Shown piece by piece: positions 44,877 through 54,754 of a stretch of DNA of 64,000 nucleotides. Numbering within the stretch: position 1 is the first letter of the stretch; every line of letters begins with the position of its first letter. The notes under the pieces were generated by a model. It searched no databases, was not told where the DNA came from, and saw nothing but the letters and a program-made list of their open reading frames with translations. This DNA comes from DASYKS01 sp031404815 (lineage in GTDB: Bacteria > Acidobacteriota > Thermoanaerobaculia > Multivoradales > UBA5704). The stretch covers positions 1 through 64,000 of the forward strand of contig JANNIH010000125.1 of NCBI GenBank assembly GCA_031404815.1. Reading direction: 5' to 3'. A program made the translations under genes and the position numbers.

Positions 44877-47800
44877 CGCTTCTCCTTCTCTCCGGACGGC
44901 GGCCCCGGCGGTCCCGGGGGATCATCGCCCACCCGGTAGACCTCGCCGTTTCGCAGGTACAGCCGCCCCATCTCCTCGCGGTTGAACGGCCGCGCGCCGA
45001 GGCGGTTCATGACGCTCACCTGATGGCCGCTCTCGTCGACCGCCCGGTCGCGGTCGAGCCCGCGGGAGAGGGCGAGCGCCGGGTGGTGGGTCTTCTTCAC
45101 CGCGATCAACTTCGGCTCAGGCCGCGGCGAGAAGCCGAGATAGCCGGGAGTCGCCTCGGGCGAGGTGAGCTGGACCACCGCGAACCCCTCTTTTCCATTG
45201 GCCACATACGCGAACAGCGACGGGCCGGTCGAGCCGATCTTGACGTCGCGCACGTCGGAAAGCCGCCCGCCCGCGTCATAGAAGCGATCGAGGGTCGGCC
45301 GCTCTGGCCGCTCGATGTCGACGATGGCGATGCCGCGCGCGCCGGCCGCCAGATACGCGTAGGTCCGCGCGAGGTAGACGTTGCCGGCCGGTCCAACCTC
45401 GGCAAGGCGCGCCGCGACGCGCGGACGCTCCGGAAATGTGATGTCGATCACGTCAAGCCCCTCTGGCCCCGCGACGTACAGGTAACGGAACTGCACCGCG
45501 ACCGAGCGGCCGGAAACCTCCGGCAGCCGCGCGACGAGCCGCGGCGTTTGCGGATCGCTGCAATCGACCACCGCGAGGCCGTTCTTGCCCACCACGTAGA
45601 GAAGATCGCCCGCGACGGCGAGCCCCTCCGCGCCGCGGAGCGCGCCGCCAAAGTCGAAGGCCCAGGCGCGCTTTAAAAAGTTGTTCTCGGGGTTGCCATC
45701 CGTGAGGGTCGTGACGTCGATCGCGACCAGCCCCTCCTGTCGATCGGCGACGAACGCGTAGCGGTAGATCGGGTGGATCGGCTGTTCCTGGTTCGCCGGA
45801 TCGCCGCGCCGCCCCGGCGCGATGGGCATGTTGGTCGGCAGGGCGACCGCCGCGGCGTCGCGGGTCCGGACGCGAATCCGTTGACCGAGCGGCGAGACCG
45901 GCGCGGTGACCAACCTTTCCGAAAAATCCTTGTTGTCGACGTTCGCCACGTCGTAGACCGCGAGGCCCCCTTTGCCTTCCGCGGCGTAGAGGTACTCGCC
46001 GCGCAGTTGCAAACTCGCGACCTCTCCTGCCGCCGAATGCTCGTACGCCTCGGGCAGCTCCAACCCGCGCTTCTCGTGGGCGCGGAAGAAATCGGGATAG
46101 GCGATCCGGTGCAGGAAGCTGCCGAGCACCGCCTGCGGCTCGTCCCATTCGGTGACCGCGATCGCTTCGAGACCCTCCTGCTCGCCGACCCAGGCGAAAC
46201 GGCCGACGAAGTTGACGAATCCGGTGCCGAGTGCCAACAGTTGGGTCATCCAGGCTTCGTTGTCACCGGCCTTCGATAGATGGCAGTCGGTGCAGCCTTT
46301 GGTTTCGGTCGTGCGCACGGTGTGCGGCACGTGCGGGTTGAACGCCTGGCTCGAAAAGCCGGGGGCCGAGATCGGCGGCTGTTGCAGGTAGAAGCGCTGG
46401 CGGTTCAGGTTGACCGACGAGAGCACGAGCGCCGAGGACGAGCGGATCGGCGCGATCTTGTTGCCCTTTACGTTGCCGTTCTTCCCCAGCATGTAGACGT
46501 CGGTGCGGATCACCTGCGGGTTGTAGGAGGCGAAGTTGCGCGTCTCGGTCCCCTCGAAATGGCGCATCGGCGAGATCTGGTTCGCCTCCTGCGGCAGGTG
46601 GCAGCCAAAGCACGAGGTCATCCACGACGAGTGGCAGGAGTAGCAGGTCATCGCGCCGTCCGAATGCGCCAGGCGGCTGGGATCAGGCGGCACGAGCCCC
46701 CACGTCGACCCATCTCTCTGGATCGTCTTGGCCAGCCGCGCCCGTTCGTTGTAACGCGGGTCGCCGGGGGTGATCGAGTCGAGCACCTGGCGCACCTCCC
46801 ATTCGAGCCCGGAGTCGAGCATCGAGCGCTGATAGAGCCGGCCGCCGCGCCAGGTGAAGCGCCGTCGGCCGTCGGGGGTGAAGGCGAGCGAGAGATCGGT
46901 GCCGGTGCCGGCGGCGGTCGCCCCGGACGGCGCGGACGGCGCGGCGGGGCCCGAAGTGCGCAGGGTCGAGCGCGCGCGCACCGTGCCGTGGCAATCTTCG
47001 CAACCGATCTCGATCGAGTCGCCGTACTCGCCGTGGAGCAGGCCGTCGCCGTGGGCGTCTTGGGAAAAATGGCAATCGGCGCAGTGCATGCCCTTCTCGA
47101 GATGGATGTCGCGCAGATGGACGGCTTTTTGGAACCGCTCGGGATCTTCAAACGGCACGATCCGTCCCTCGGCATCGAGCAGGTGCCCTTTGCGATCCTG
47201 CTTGTAGACAGCGCGGAACACCCAGCCGTGGCCGTGGTAATCGGCGAACTGCGTATGTTGCGCCTGGGGATTCAGCTCGCTCACTTTGGCGAGAAGCTCA
47301 GGGTCGCCCCACAACCCGCGGGTCGCCGCCCCTTCCGGATTGCGCTCGAGGCTCGCGCGCTTCTCGGCTTCGGAGGGGTAGCGCTGTTCCTTCGGCCAGA
47401 GCAGCTCGCCGTCGGTCTCGTAATCCCACATTGTGGTGCCGAGGTAGGTGTTGACGAACGAATTCGGCTGGTGCATGTGGCACGACATGCACTGGCTGGT
47501 CGGCACCGCGCGCGAGAACTGATGCCGGATCGGGTGCCCCGGTTCGCCGCGCGGAATCGTCGGATCGGCGCTCGCCGTGGCGCCGCGGTTGCCGAACTTG
47601 GCATAGGGTCCGGAATGGAGCGGCTCGCGGTCGTTGGCGTAGATTGTGTGGCACGCGGTGCAGCCGCTCGATCGGTAGTCGCCCGCGTGGTCGTTGGTGC
47701 CCAGGAACGACAGATGCGGATCGTTCAAACGCGTTTTGTGCAGGTTGAGCACGCCCGGGCTGATCCGCAATCCGGTCCCCCGGCCGCGGCTCGACAGCCG

Positions 47801-48595
47801 GATGTCCGGCCGCCCCGCGTCCTCTTCTCGGTTTGGATTGCCCAGGTCGGGAAACGACGACGGCTGGAGCAGCCCGCCGCGCTCGAAGGCGCGGAAATAT
47901 TCGCCCGGCTGAGTGATTTCCCAGCGCGGCAACGGAAACAGCACCGGTAGCGCCCCGCGCGCCCGCTCCGCTTCGGTCGTGCCTTTCGGCTCAATCTTCT
48001 GCGGCTTGCCGTCCACGCCGTAGCTCTCGCCTAGGAACGAGATCTTCTGCCCCAGGATGCCGTTGGCGTACGCCGCGGCGCCCCAGAAGATCGACGACGT
48101 GGTCATCGGACTCTTCGTCACCCGGTTCACCTGATCGAGGTGGCACGGGCCGCAGGTCTTGCGGGCCACCCGCAGGTCGCCCGGGTTGACGAAGCGGATC
48201 CACTCCGGGCTCTCTTCGAGCGTCAAGGTGTAGGAGCGCTCCGGGTTCGCTGCGCTCGGCCAGCGCTCCGGGAAGCGCGGCCGAACATGCGCGCGGTCCT
48301 TCGCCGCCAGGTATTCCGCACTCGCCGGGCCGGCCCCCGGCGGCGCTCCGGCGGCGGCGTCTCCCCTGTGGCAATCGACGCACGAGAGCTGCACCGCGGG
48401 AGAGGCATGCATCGGCTCGATCCCGACGTGGCACGACAGGCAGCCTCGGCTGCCCGCGTCGGCGACCGTGCGCGGTTGGCGCAGCAGGGCGATCCGCGAC
48501 GTGGACGAGGGCACTCCCGCGTCCTGGGCCATGGCGAACGCGAAGGCGAGCCCGGCGAGTCCAAAAGCGGCGGCGACAGGGTGGGTGCGTGGCAT
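44873..48595 (-). CDS. Decaheme cytochrome fused to LVIVD-repeat propeller
   Basis: A 1240-residue exported protein. A signal peptide (AAAFGLAGLAFAFAMAQDAG region) precedes ten CXXCH motifs: CLSCH, CVDCH, CGPCH, CTACH, CMSCH, CADCH, CEDCH, CYSCH, CFGCH and CTDCH, the first at residue 52. From about residue 860 several LVIVD-type blades follow (LYVVGKNGLAVVDCSDPQTP, YLYVAGPEGLDVIDI, YLAAGARGIAIVDI), expected to form a propeller, then a Pro-rich tail. LVIVD proteins are usually surface exposed. I chose the ATG at 48595; a TTG at 48610 in a TTGA overlap with the barrel gene is the alternative. It lies directly after the outer-membrane barrel gene, so it may sit with it at the cell surface. Confidence 0.88.
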   Translation of the reverse strand: MPRTHPVAAAFGLAGLAFAFAMAQDAGVPSSTSRIALLRQPRTVADAGSRGCLSCHVGIEPMHASPAVQLSCVDCHRGDAAAGAPPGAGPASAEYLAAKDRAHVRPRFPERWPSAANPERSYTLTLEESPEWIRFVNPGDLRVARKTCGPCHLDQVNRVTKSPMTTSSIFWGAAAYANGILGQKISFLGESYGVDGKPQKIEPKGTTEAERARGALPVLFPLPRWEITQPGEYFRAFERGGLLQPSSFPDLGNPNREEDAGRPDIRLSSRGRGTGLRISPGVLNLHKTRLNDPHLSFLGTNDHAGDYRSSGCTACHTIYANDREPLHSGPYAKFGNRGATASADPTIPRGEPGHPIRHQFSRAVPTSQCMSCHMHQPNSFVNTYLGTTMWDYETDGELLWPKEQRYPSEAEKRASLERNPEGAATRGLWGDPELLAKVSELNPQAQHTQFADYHGHGWVFRAVYKQDRKGHLLDAEGRIVPFEDPERFQKAVHLRDIHLEKGMHCADCHFSQDAHGDGLLHGEYGDSIEIGCEDCHGTVRARSTLRTSGPAAPSAPSGATAAGTGTDLSLAFTPDGRRRFTWRGGRLYQRSMLDSGLEWEVRQVLDSITPGDPRYNERARLAKTIQRDGSTWGLVPPDPSRLAHSDGAMTCYSCHSSWMTSCFGCHLPQEANQISPMRHFEGTETRNFASYNPQVIRTDVYMLGKNGNVKGNKIAPIRSSSALVLSSVNLNRQRFYLQQPPISAPGFSSQAFNPHVPHTVRTTETKGCTDCHLSKAGDNEAWMTQLLALGTGFVNFVGRFAWVGEQEGLEAIAVTEWDEPQAVLGSFLHRIAYPDFFRAHEKRGLELPEAYEHSAAGEVASLQLRGEYLYAAEGKGGLAVYDVANVDNKDFSERLVTAPVSPLGQRIRVRTRDAAAVALPTNMPIAPGRRGDPANQEQPIHPIYRYAFVADRQEGLVAIDVTTLTDGNPENNFLKRAWAFDFGGALRGAEGLAVAGDLLYVVGKNGLAVVDCSDPQTPRLVARLPEVSGRSVAVQFRYLYVAGPEGLDVIDITFPERPRVAARLAEVGPAGNVYLARTYAYLAAGARGIAIVDIERPERPTLDRFYDAGGRLSDVRDVKIGSTGPSLFAYVANGKEGFAVVQLTSPEATPGYLGFSPRPEPKLIAVKKTHHPALALSRGLDRDRAVDESGHQVSVMNRLGARPFNREEMGRLYLRNGEVYRVGDDPPGPPGPPSGEKEKR

Positions 48596-48606
48596 CGTCT
48601 GGTCCC

Positions 48607-50577
48607 TCAATAAGAGAGCGTCAGATTCACGAACGCGGAATAGAGAGCGCCTTTGCGCTCGTAGATGTCCGCGAAGCCTCGACCGGGCAACAGCGCCGCG
48701 AGCCCCGCGACCACGACCGCCTGATTGTTGAGGAAGGGGCGGAAGCGCGCGCCGAGCGACAGATCCCAGCCGATCTCGCGCTCGATCGGAGCCTGGAACA
48801 GCAACGTTTCGAGCGTCTCGGTCGCGTCGAATTCCAAATAGTTGGCGGTCGCAATGACTTTCAGCTTCGGCGTCACTTCGAGATCGACGCCGGTGGTCAG
48901 CAGCCGCAGGCCGGGATTGACGAAATTCGGCTGCCCCTCCTCTTTCGAGCTGCGCAGATCGGGCAGGAGGCTGCCGCGGTTGACCAGTGTCACGCCCGTA
49001 CCGCTAAGCCGAATGCCGAGCCGGTTCCAGAAACTGAAGCCGCCGCCCGCGAACGCCGGGTTGTCGAAGATCGCATCGAACCCGCGCGCGGTGCGATCCG
49101 TCGGTCGGCGGTCGCCCGAGGCGTAGAAGAAGCCGAGCCGATAGCGCCGCCAGTCGCGGTCGATCGAGACCTCCAACGCGGCCATCGCGGCGCGGATCTC
49201 CACCCGGTCGCCACGTTCCGGGTCGCGGCCGGCGATCGGATTCAGGTCGTCCTCGCCGAACACGTAATAGAGCGCGTGATCGAGGTTGAAGCGGCCAACG
49301 TGGCCGAGCCCGGCGAGCCCCAGATAGGCGGCGCGGATCTCGTGCGGGGTAAACGAGCCGGTCGGATCGGGGCGGGCGAGGAAACCGTTCTTATCGAACC
49401 GAAAGCTCGCCCCATCCCGCAGCAGATGAATCGAAGCCTGCGCAGTAAGCCCAAGCACGAAGGTATCCTGCCGATAGAAGTTTGCGACCAGAACCTGTTG
49501 GTTGCGTCGCTCGAACGTGTTCAGACCACTGTTCGTGTCTTTCTCCAGCCGATCGAACAGCGCGACGTTCCACTGCTCGCGGTTCGATCCCCGCGTGCCG
49601 AACAGGCGGACGCCGAAATTGGTGTCGGTGAACACGAAGCCGCGAAAATCGCTCGAAAACGGCTGAATCCCGGCGCGTATCGAGAGGAAGTCGAAGTTCG
49701 GCGACAGGGTCTTCAGTTTCATTTCACCGAACAGTTCTTGCAGCGCCAAGAAGCCGCGGGTGCGGGTGGTGCCGTCGCGCACGTCCGGATTGACCACGCC
49801 GTTTTCCGCTACGCGCAGGTCGTTCAGATTCGCGACCACAGTCGCCTTGATCCGGCGGTCGATCGGTCGGAACGCCGTGTCGCCGCGGAACAGATCGACC
49901 GAGAAGGCGACGTTCTGGTTGACGAACGACTGGCCCTCCCGGCCGAAGAATTCCGGATGCCCCGAGCGCTCTTGGGACGCGCCCGAAGGGGTCGGCAGCG
50001 TGCGCCCTTCGATCACGGTATCCGAGACCAGCGAAAGGTTCAAGAACAAATCGTCGCCGCGGAACGGAAGATCGCCTTTCCACTTGTTCTGGTGGTAGGG
50101 ATCGAGCGGGCCGCGGCTCCGCTCGTCCAGTTCGTAAGGCGGCGGCACGATCCGCCAGCGATCGGTGAAGGCGGAGAAATCCCCCTCGTTGGATTCGATC
50201 GGCGGCGCGAACGGGGCGTCCCGGGGGGGAAACAGTGGCCGGCGCCGGAGCCGCCCGGAAAGCTGCACGAGGAGAGTCGCTTCCGCCGTGGCCGAACGGC
50301 CGTCCACGGCGCGTACCGCAACACGCACCTGGTGCTCGCCACCCCCGAGCGCCGCCGGCCAGGCGAGCCGGAACGCGCCGCCGGTGGCGACTTGCGAACT
50401 GTGCGCGACGCCGTCGATGACGATCTCGACCTCCGAGCCGGCCGGCGCGTCGGTCGTGCCCACGATCTCGACTTCGGGCGTTTCGAAGAACAGGACCGGG
50501 GCGCCGGATAGGTCGATACGGAGATCGGCGACGGCCGGCGCCGCCACGAACAGGGCGAGCACGACGAGAGAACGCAT
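48607..50577 (-). CDS. Outer-membrane beta-barrel protein, porin-like
   Basis: A 656-residue exported protein. After a short signal peptide (MRSLVVLALFVAAPAVA) comes an Ig-like domain (about 25-108: F-E-T-P-E-V-E-I-V-G-T-T-D-A-P). The remaining 540 residues show strands with alternating hydrophobic residues and aromatic girdles, ending in V-N-L-T-L-S-Y with a C-terminal aromatic residue, as in outer-membrane barrels. Size and position between multiheme cytochrome genes recall the porin partner of porin-cytochrome conduits such as MtrB, but sequence homology to MtrB is not evident by eye. TGATG overlaps the preceding stop. Confidence 0.75.
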   Translation of the reverse strand: MRSLVVLALFVAAPAVADLRIDLSGAPVLFFETPEVEIVGTTDAPAGSEVEIVIDGVAHSSQVATGGAFRLAWPAALGGGEHQVRVAVRAVDGRSATAEATLLVQLSGRLRRRPLFPPRDAPFAPPIESNEGDFSAFTDRWRIVPPPYELDERSRGPLDPYHQNKWKGDLPFRGDDLFLNLSLVSDTVIEGRTLPTPSGASQERSGHPEFFGREGQSFVNQNVAFSVDLFRGDTAFRPIDRRIKATVVANLNDLRVAENGVVNPDVRDGTTRTRGFLALQELFGEMKLKTLSPNFDFLSIRAGIQPFSSDFRGFVFTDTNFGVRLFGTRGSNREQWNVALFDRLEKDTNSGLNTFERRNQQVLVANFYRQDTFVLGLTAQASIHLLRDGASFRFDKNGFLARPDPTGSFTPHEIRAAYLGLAGLGHVGRFNLDHALYYVFGEDDLNPIAGRDPERGDRVEIRAAMAALEVSIDRDWRRYRLGFFYASGDRRPTDRTARGFDAIFDNPAFAGGGFSFWNRLGIRLSGTGVTLVNRGSLLPDLRSSKEEGQPNFVNPGLRLLTTGVDLEVTPKLKVIATANYLEFDATETLETLLFQAPIEREIGWDLSLGARFRPFLNNQAVVVAGLAALLPGRGFADIYERKGALYSAFVNLTLSY

Positions 50578-52271
50578 CACCGCTCCGGATTCCTCGGGAA
50601 TTTCAAGAACGGCAGACGCGCACCCCAGATCTTCACCCGATCGGCCCAGATCGCCTCGGGTGGCAGGAAGCCTTGGGCACCGAGGAACGAGACGTAATCA
50701 TCCTGCTCCACCCCGTCGCCCGAGATGCCGAGGCCCCCGACCAGCACGCCACTTTTGTAGAGCGGAATGCTCCCCGCGAAGAAGACGATGCCGTTCTGGT
50801 TCGGGTTCGGCGCCTGACTCCCCTGCGTACAGGGGTGGAGGAGGTCGTTCTGGTAGAGCCCCAGGAACGGACCCGGGCCGCTGCCGTCGATGCCCGGCGG
50901 ATAGAGATGTTGGGCGACGAAGTTGATCGTCCGATTGGACACCGCCCGCCCGGCGACCCCTGGCAGATCGGCCGCGGCCTCCGGGCCGCCCGCGCTGAAA
51001 TAGACGACGTTTCTCGCCTTGGCTACTGCGACATCGAGCGAGAAGACGGTCGCGTCCGGCATGCGATGGAGCGCCAGGATGCGGCCGTCGAGATCGGCGA
51101 CGGCGATCACCATCCGCGTCCGGGAGCCGAGCGGCAGACGGATCGCCGCCCGCGTGCGGTTGGCCCCGGCGATCGCCTGCGCGACGATTTGCGCGACGTC
51201 CCCCTGGGCGAGCCCGCCTCCCGAACTCCCGGCGGTCACAGCGATCAAATCCCCCTCCGGCGCGCACTCGCCCGCCGAGAGCGGCACGACGGCGAACCCG
51301 CCGATCGAGTTGCCGGGCGAGACCCCCGCGGGCATCGTGCGCTGCTCGACGAACGGCAGGCGAATCCCGTCGAGGAAGATCTCACCCGCGGGAGGTGCGA
51401 ACGCTCCGGAGAGGCTTCTATAGGCGGCGAATTCTGATGCGGGGCCGGGAGCCGAGGTCGCGACCCCGATGCCGCCCACGACCTTGCCCGCGCGGAACAG
51501 AGGGAAGCCGCCGCCATCGACCGCCGCGCCGTCCAGATCCTCGGCGACCGAATCGAGCCGCGGGGTCTTGCCCGTCACCGGACCGGTGCCGCAACCGATG
51601 ACAAATCCCCCTACCTGACAGGACCCTCCGGCGAAGCGGCGCGCGGGCGGCACCGATTTGCCGGGCAGGTAGGTGACGTTCAACGCGCAGCCGCGGTTGG
51701 TGTTCTCGATGCCGTAGAGCGCCGCGTTCGCCGTCCGGGCGATGCCTGCGGGAAAATGCAGGCCGGAAATGAACCGCACGGTGCGCGACGAAAGCGGCGC
51801 CTGGTGGTTGGAAAAGAACGCCCCGGTGCGTGCGAGACCGATCGCGCGATCGTCGAGGAAGGCGGAGCCCGACGGCCGGCGGAACAGGGCGAGCACGTTG
51901 CCCACGCGATCGACGACGGCCACGGTCATCGGGCTCTCGCCGAGCGCCATCGCGGAGCGAAGCGCCAGCCCCTGCGCCTCGATTCCATCGAGTGGCACAC
52001 TGCCGTCCGGACAGGTCGCCGCGGGAAGGAAGATCGGATCGGCCGGGGGCGGGTCGTCCGCAGGCGGGTTGTCCGGCGGAGGGTCGTCCGGAGGACCTCC
52101 CGGCGGCGGGTCGGGATCGGGTCCCGGATCACCATGCCCCGGGCGAGGCTGCGGATCGGGGCGCTCGTCCTGCGCTGCGGACCGCCCGAGCGGGGCGAGT
52201 GCCAGCAGAATCAAGAGCCCGCCGGTCAGGACCAACCTCCAGCAGCGCGCACCATGCGCCGTCGGTTTCAT
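50577..52271 (-). CDS. Exported protein with two HbpS/GlcG-like domains
   Basis: A 564-residue protein with a signal peptide (RLVLTGGLLILLALAPLG, cleavage near SAAQDE), a Pro/Asp/Gly-rich linker (about 37-78) and two GlcG/HbpS-type domains (about 88-330 and 345-555). Each has the A-V-x-D-x-x-G-x-x-L-A-L-x-R motif (VAVVDRVGNVLALFRR, IAVADLDGRILALHRM), and G-G-I-G-V and G-G-L-G-I-S-G-D-G near its end. HbpS-like proteins bind heme and participate in redox sensing, so a role in heme handling or as an electron-chain sensor is a reasonable inference here. ATGA overlaps the FHA-cytochrome stop. Confidence 0.78.
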   Translation of the reverse strand: MKPTAHGARCWRLVLTGGLLILLALAPLGRSAAQDERPDPQPRPGHGDPGPDPDPPPGGPPDDPPPDNPPADDPPPADPIFLPAATCPDGSVPLDGIEAQGLALRSAMALGESPMTVAVVDRVGNVLALFRRPSGSAFLDDRAIGLARTGAFFSNHQAPLSSRTVRFISGLHFPAGIARTANAALYGIENTNRGCALNVTYLPGKSVPPARRFAGGSCQVGGFVIGCGTGPVTGKTPRLDSVAEDLDGAAVDGGGFPLFRAGKVVGGIGVATSAPGPASEFAAYRSLSGAFAPPAGEIFLDGIRLPFVEQRTMPAGVSPGNSIGGFAVVPLSAGECAPEGDLIAVTAGSSGGGLAQGDVAQIVAQAIAGANRTRAAIRLPLGSRTRMVIAVADLDGRILALHRMPDATVFSLDVAVAKARNVVYFSAGGPEAAADLPGVAGRAVSNRTINFVAQHLYPPGIDGSGPGPFLGLYQNDLLHPCTQGSQAPNPNQNGIVFFAGSIPLYKSGVLVGGLGISGDGVEQDDYVSFLGAQGFLPPEAIWADRVKIWGARLPFLKFPRNPER

Positions 52272-53896
52272 CGCGACCCTCCTTGTGGAGAGGTTCCGAT
52301 CCTACTCCTATTCTTCGGATGGTAGCCATGGCAATTTACGCAGCCGTTGTTGGTCGCCCGGCGGGCGACGTCCCGGGGGAGCGGCCCGTCGCCGCCGTGG
52401 CAGGGGCGGCAGGTTGCGATCCCGGGCAGGAGGACGTCGGTCGCCTTCCGGCTCTCGGCCGCGCCGGCGTGGCAGTCGGCGCACTTCAAGTTCTCGCGGT
52501 GGGCCGCGTGGGTGAAGCGGGCGTGCGGCAGCCAGTCGTGCGGGATCGCGGTCGGCGCCACCCGCGGCGGCGAGCTGCGCAGGTCGATCTCGTGGCACTC
52601 GGCGCAGGCGGTGCGGAACAGGTAGATCTCGGCGTCGTTCGCCGCGCGCAAGACGCGAGGAGACACGTCGAGATCGCCGCGGGCGCCGCCTTCCAGAATC
52701 CGCGTCCGCCGTTCGAACAGAGATCGCGCCGCTTGCGGGTTCTCGGCGAAGGCGACGATCAGGAAGCGATGCACCTCTTCGGGCGGGCGATGGGGCGCCT
52801 GCTCTTTCGGCAACCGGGAATCGAAGGTCAGCGGGTGGCAGGAGGCGCACGCCAGGTCGTAGGAGAGTTCGGGCTCGCGCCCCTCCTCGACCCCCCGATG
52901 GCAGCTCTCGCAGCGCAGGCGTAGGACCTCTTTGGACAGCCCGCGCAGCCGTACTTTGAGATGGACTTGGTGGGAGAAGCGGAGCCGTGTCGGGTCGCGG
53001 CGCGAGGCGACCGCCTGGCCAAGCGGCAGGCGCCCCCCTGCGAGGGTGAGCGAGAAATCCGGATGGTCGTCGGCGAACGAGGTGGCGGTTCGAGCGAAGG
53101 TGAGCGCCCCTTTGGATCGCGCCCTTAGGTCGCGGTGGCAATCGACGCACGAGCGGTCCGTCACCGCGGTCAGCCGCGGCAGGTCGCGATGTTCGAAGTG
53201 GCAGGCGCCGCAAGATCCTGCCGCGGCGAGATCCGGGTGATGGGCGGGGGCGGGCGCGCTGCCCTTGGCGCCGTGGCAGGCGCCGCACAGCGCGTCGGTC
53301 GGCCCGCGCCAGGGCGCGTGACAATAGGCGCACCCAAGGCTCGCGTGTTTCTCCGAGACCCTGCCCGGGCGAAAGGCGGTGGTCCAACCCGCGATCGGTA
53401 GGACGAGAACGGCGACCGCCGCGGCGAGGGTCAGCAGGAGCGAGAGCCAGGCCTTGTTGAATCCGCCGCGGCGCAGGCGATACGCGGCGACGTAGTCGAT
53501 CGCCGACCCGGCCGGAGCCGCCGACCCGGCGCCCGGCGCGCCGGCCGAGGCCGCCGGAGCGGCCTCCCGCTCGTGCGGCCGGATTTCCAGCTCGAGCGGC
53601 GCCCAGCGCCCGGTGATGCGCACGCCCAGGCGTACCGGTCCAATGTCGATCGCGTCGCCGTCCGCGAGGCGCCATTCGGCGACCGCCTTGCCGTTGACGT
53701 AGGTGCCGGTCAAGCTGCCCAGGTCGACGATCCGGAAGCCCGACTCCTCCTCGACGATCTCGACATGCTCGAGCGCCACGCCCGCGTCGTCGAAGCGCAG
53801 GTCGGCGTTGCTGCCCCGACCGATGCGCAGCAGGCTCCCCTCGACGCGGTTCGATGTCCGCTCGACCCCTACGACGTTGGTCAGGACGAAAGACAT
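52268..53896 (-). CDS. FHA domain fused to periplasmic decaheme cytochrome
   Basis: A 542-residue fusion. An FHA domain occupies about 20-95, with RIGRGSNADL, the L-E-H-V-E-I core and G-S-L-T-G-T-Y-V-N-G, so phosphothreonine binding is likely. A flexible Ala/Pro linker is followed by one membrane helix (about 149-170), then ten CXXCH motifs: CAYCH (189-193), two CGACH, CVDCH, CESCH, CASCH, CAECH, CADCH, CRPCH and CVNCH. The FHA part should face the cytoplasm, the hemes the periplasm. It follows the b-cytochrome gene by 21 bp without a clear ribosome site. Confidence 0.9.
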   Translation of the reverse strand: MSFVLTNVVGVERTSNRVEGSLLRIGRGSNADLRFDDAGVALEHVEIVEEESGFRIVDLGSLTGTYVNGKAVAEWRLADGDAIDIGPVRLGVRITGRWAPLELEIRPHEREAAPAASAGAPGAGSAAPAGSAIDYVAAYRLRRGGFNKAWLSLLLTLAAAVAVLVLPIAGWTTAFRPGRVSEKHASLGCAYCHAPWRGPTDALCGACHGAKGSAPAPAHHPDLAAAGSCGACHFEHRDLPRLTAVTDRSCVDCHRDLRARSKGALTFARTATSFADDHPDFSLTLAGGRLPLGQAVASRRDPTRLRFSHQVHLKVRLRGLSKEVLRLRCESCHRGVEEGREPELSYDLACASCHPLTFDSRLPKEQAPHRPPEEVHRFLIVAFAENPQAARSLFERRTRILEGGARGDLDVSPRVLRAANDAEIYLFRTACAECHEIDLRSSPPRVAPTAIPHDWLPHARFTHAAHRENLKCADCHAGAAESRKATDVLLPGIATCRPCHGGDGPLPRDVARRATNNGCVNCHGYHPKNRSRIGTSPQGGSR

Positions 53897-53917
53897 AGGC
53901 GCGTCGCTTAGGAGCCG

Positions 53918-54754
53918 CTAGGAAAAGTAGATGACCGCGACCAGATGTGCGGCGACCAGGGCGAGGAGCGCGATCGACAGGGGAATATGGAGGAAGAGCC
54001 AGACCTCGAGCAGGTTCTTGTACCGCTGCTGGGCGACGAAGCGGCGATGGAGCGCCCGGTGCTGGCGCGCGAAGACCAACAGCCGGCGCAGGTCTTCCTG
54101 CTCCTCCCGGCCGACCCGCGCCAACAGGCCGGTCCACGCCGCCTCGCCACCCTCGCGGTCACCGCGGTCGTGCCGCCTTCCCCGGAGGATCCGCCAGCCG
54201 GCCAGGCCGCGGGGCAGCGCCTCGGCGAGCAGTGCGCGATGGACCTCGCGAAACGGCGCCGAACGCTCGGCCGCGAGGCGCGCCATCGCCCGGGCGAGCT
54301 GGTTGAGCTGCTCGGAGATCTTGTCCGGTGGCAGGTTGGTCTCAACCTCCGAGAGGAGGCGCGGCACCTGCCGGTAGAGGAGCGCCCCCCAAATCCCGGA
54401 AAGGACCACCGCCGTCAAGACCAGGAACGCCGAGATGGCGACCTTGTCGTGGAAGCGGAAACCGGTGTGCAAGAGGACCAGGACGAACGACAGCAGGCCG
54501 AGGTAGACGTGGATCTGGAGCCAGGTCTCCAAGCGCCCCCAACGGCTCTTGTAGCGCCGCTTGCGCACGCCGAAGAAGAGGAGAACGAGGATCGCCGCAA
54601 GCGCGAGCGCACCGTAGGTCAGACCCAAGGAGGAGCCGCCGTGGGGAAAACCGCGGCGGGCGTCGAGCGCAAAGAAAACGGCCAGGAGCACCAGCGCGCC
54701 GAGCGCCGCGTTGCGCCAGCGAGCGCTCTCCGGAGCGGCGAAGAATACGCCCAC
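53918..54754 (-). CDS. Integral membrane b-type cytochrome-like protein
   Basis: A 278-residue membrane protein, start GTG at 54754 in a TAGTG overlap. Five hydrophobic helices: about 13-33, 40-60, 76-98, 104-126 and 252-276. Two pairs of histidines, in WLQIHVYLGLLSFVLVLLHTG and in LHIPLSIALLALVAAH, sit about 12-15 residues apart within helices, the spacing of bis-His b-heme ligands. Between helices 4 and 5 is a charged cytoplasmic segment. It is likely to take electrons from the upstream flavo-iron-sulphur protein and pass them to periplasmic hemes. Family-level similarity is to cytochrome b561/ferric reductase-like domains. Confidence 0.78.
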   Translation of the reverse strand: MGVFFAAPESARWRNAALGALVLLAVFFALDARRGFPHGGSSLGLTYGALALAAILVLLFFGVRKRRYKSRWGRLETWLQIHVYLGLLSFVLVLLHTGFRFHDKVAISAFLVLTAVVLSGIWGALLYRQVPRLLSEVETNLPPDKISEQLNQLARAMARLAAERSAPFREVHRALLAEALPRGLAGWRILRGRRHDRGDREGGEAAWTGLLARVGREEQEDLRRLLVFARQHRALHRRFVAQQRYKNLLEVWLFLHIPLSIALLALVAAHLVAVIYFS

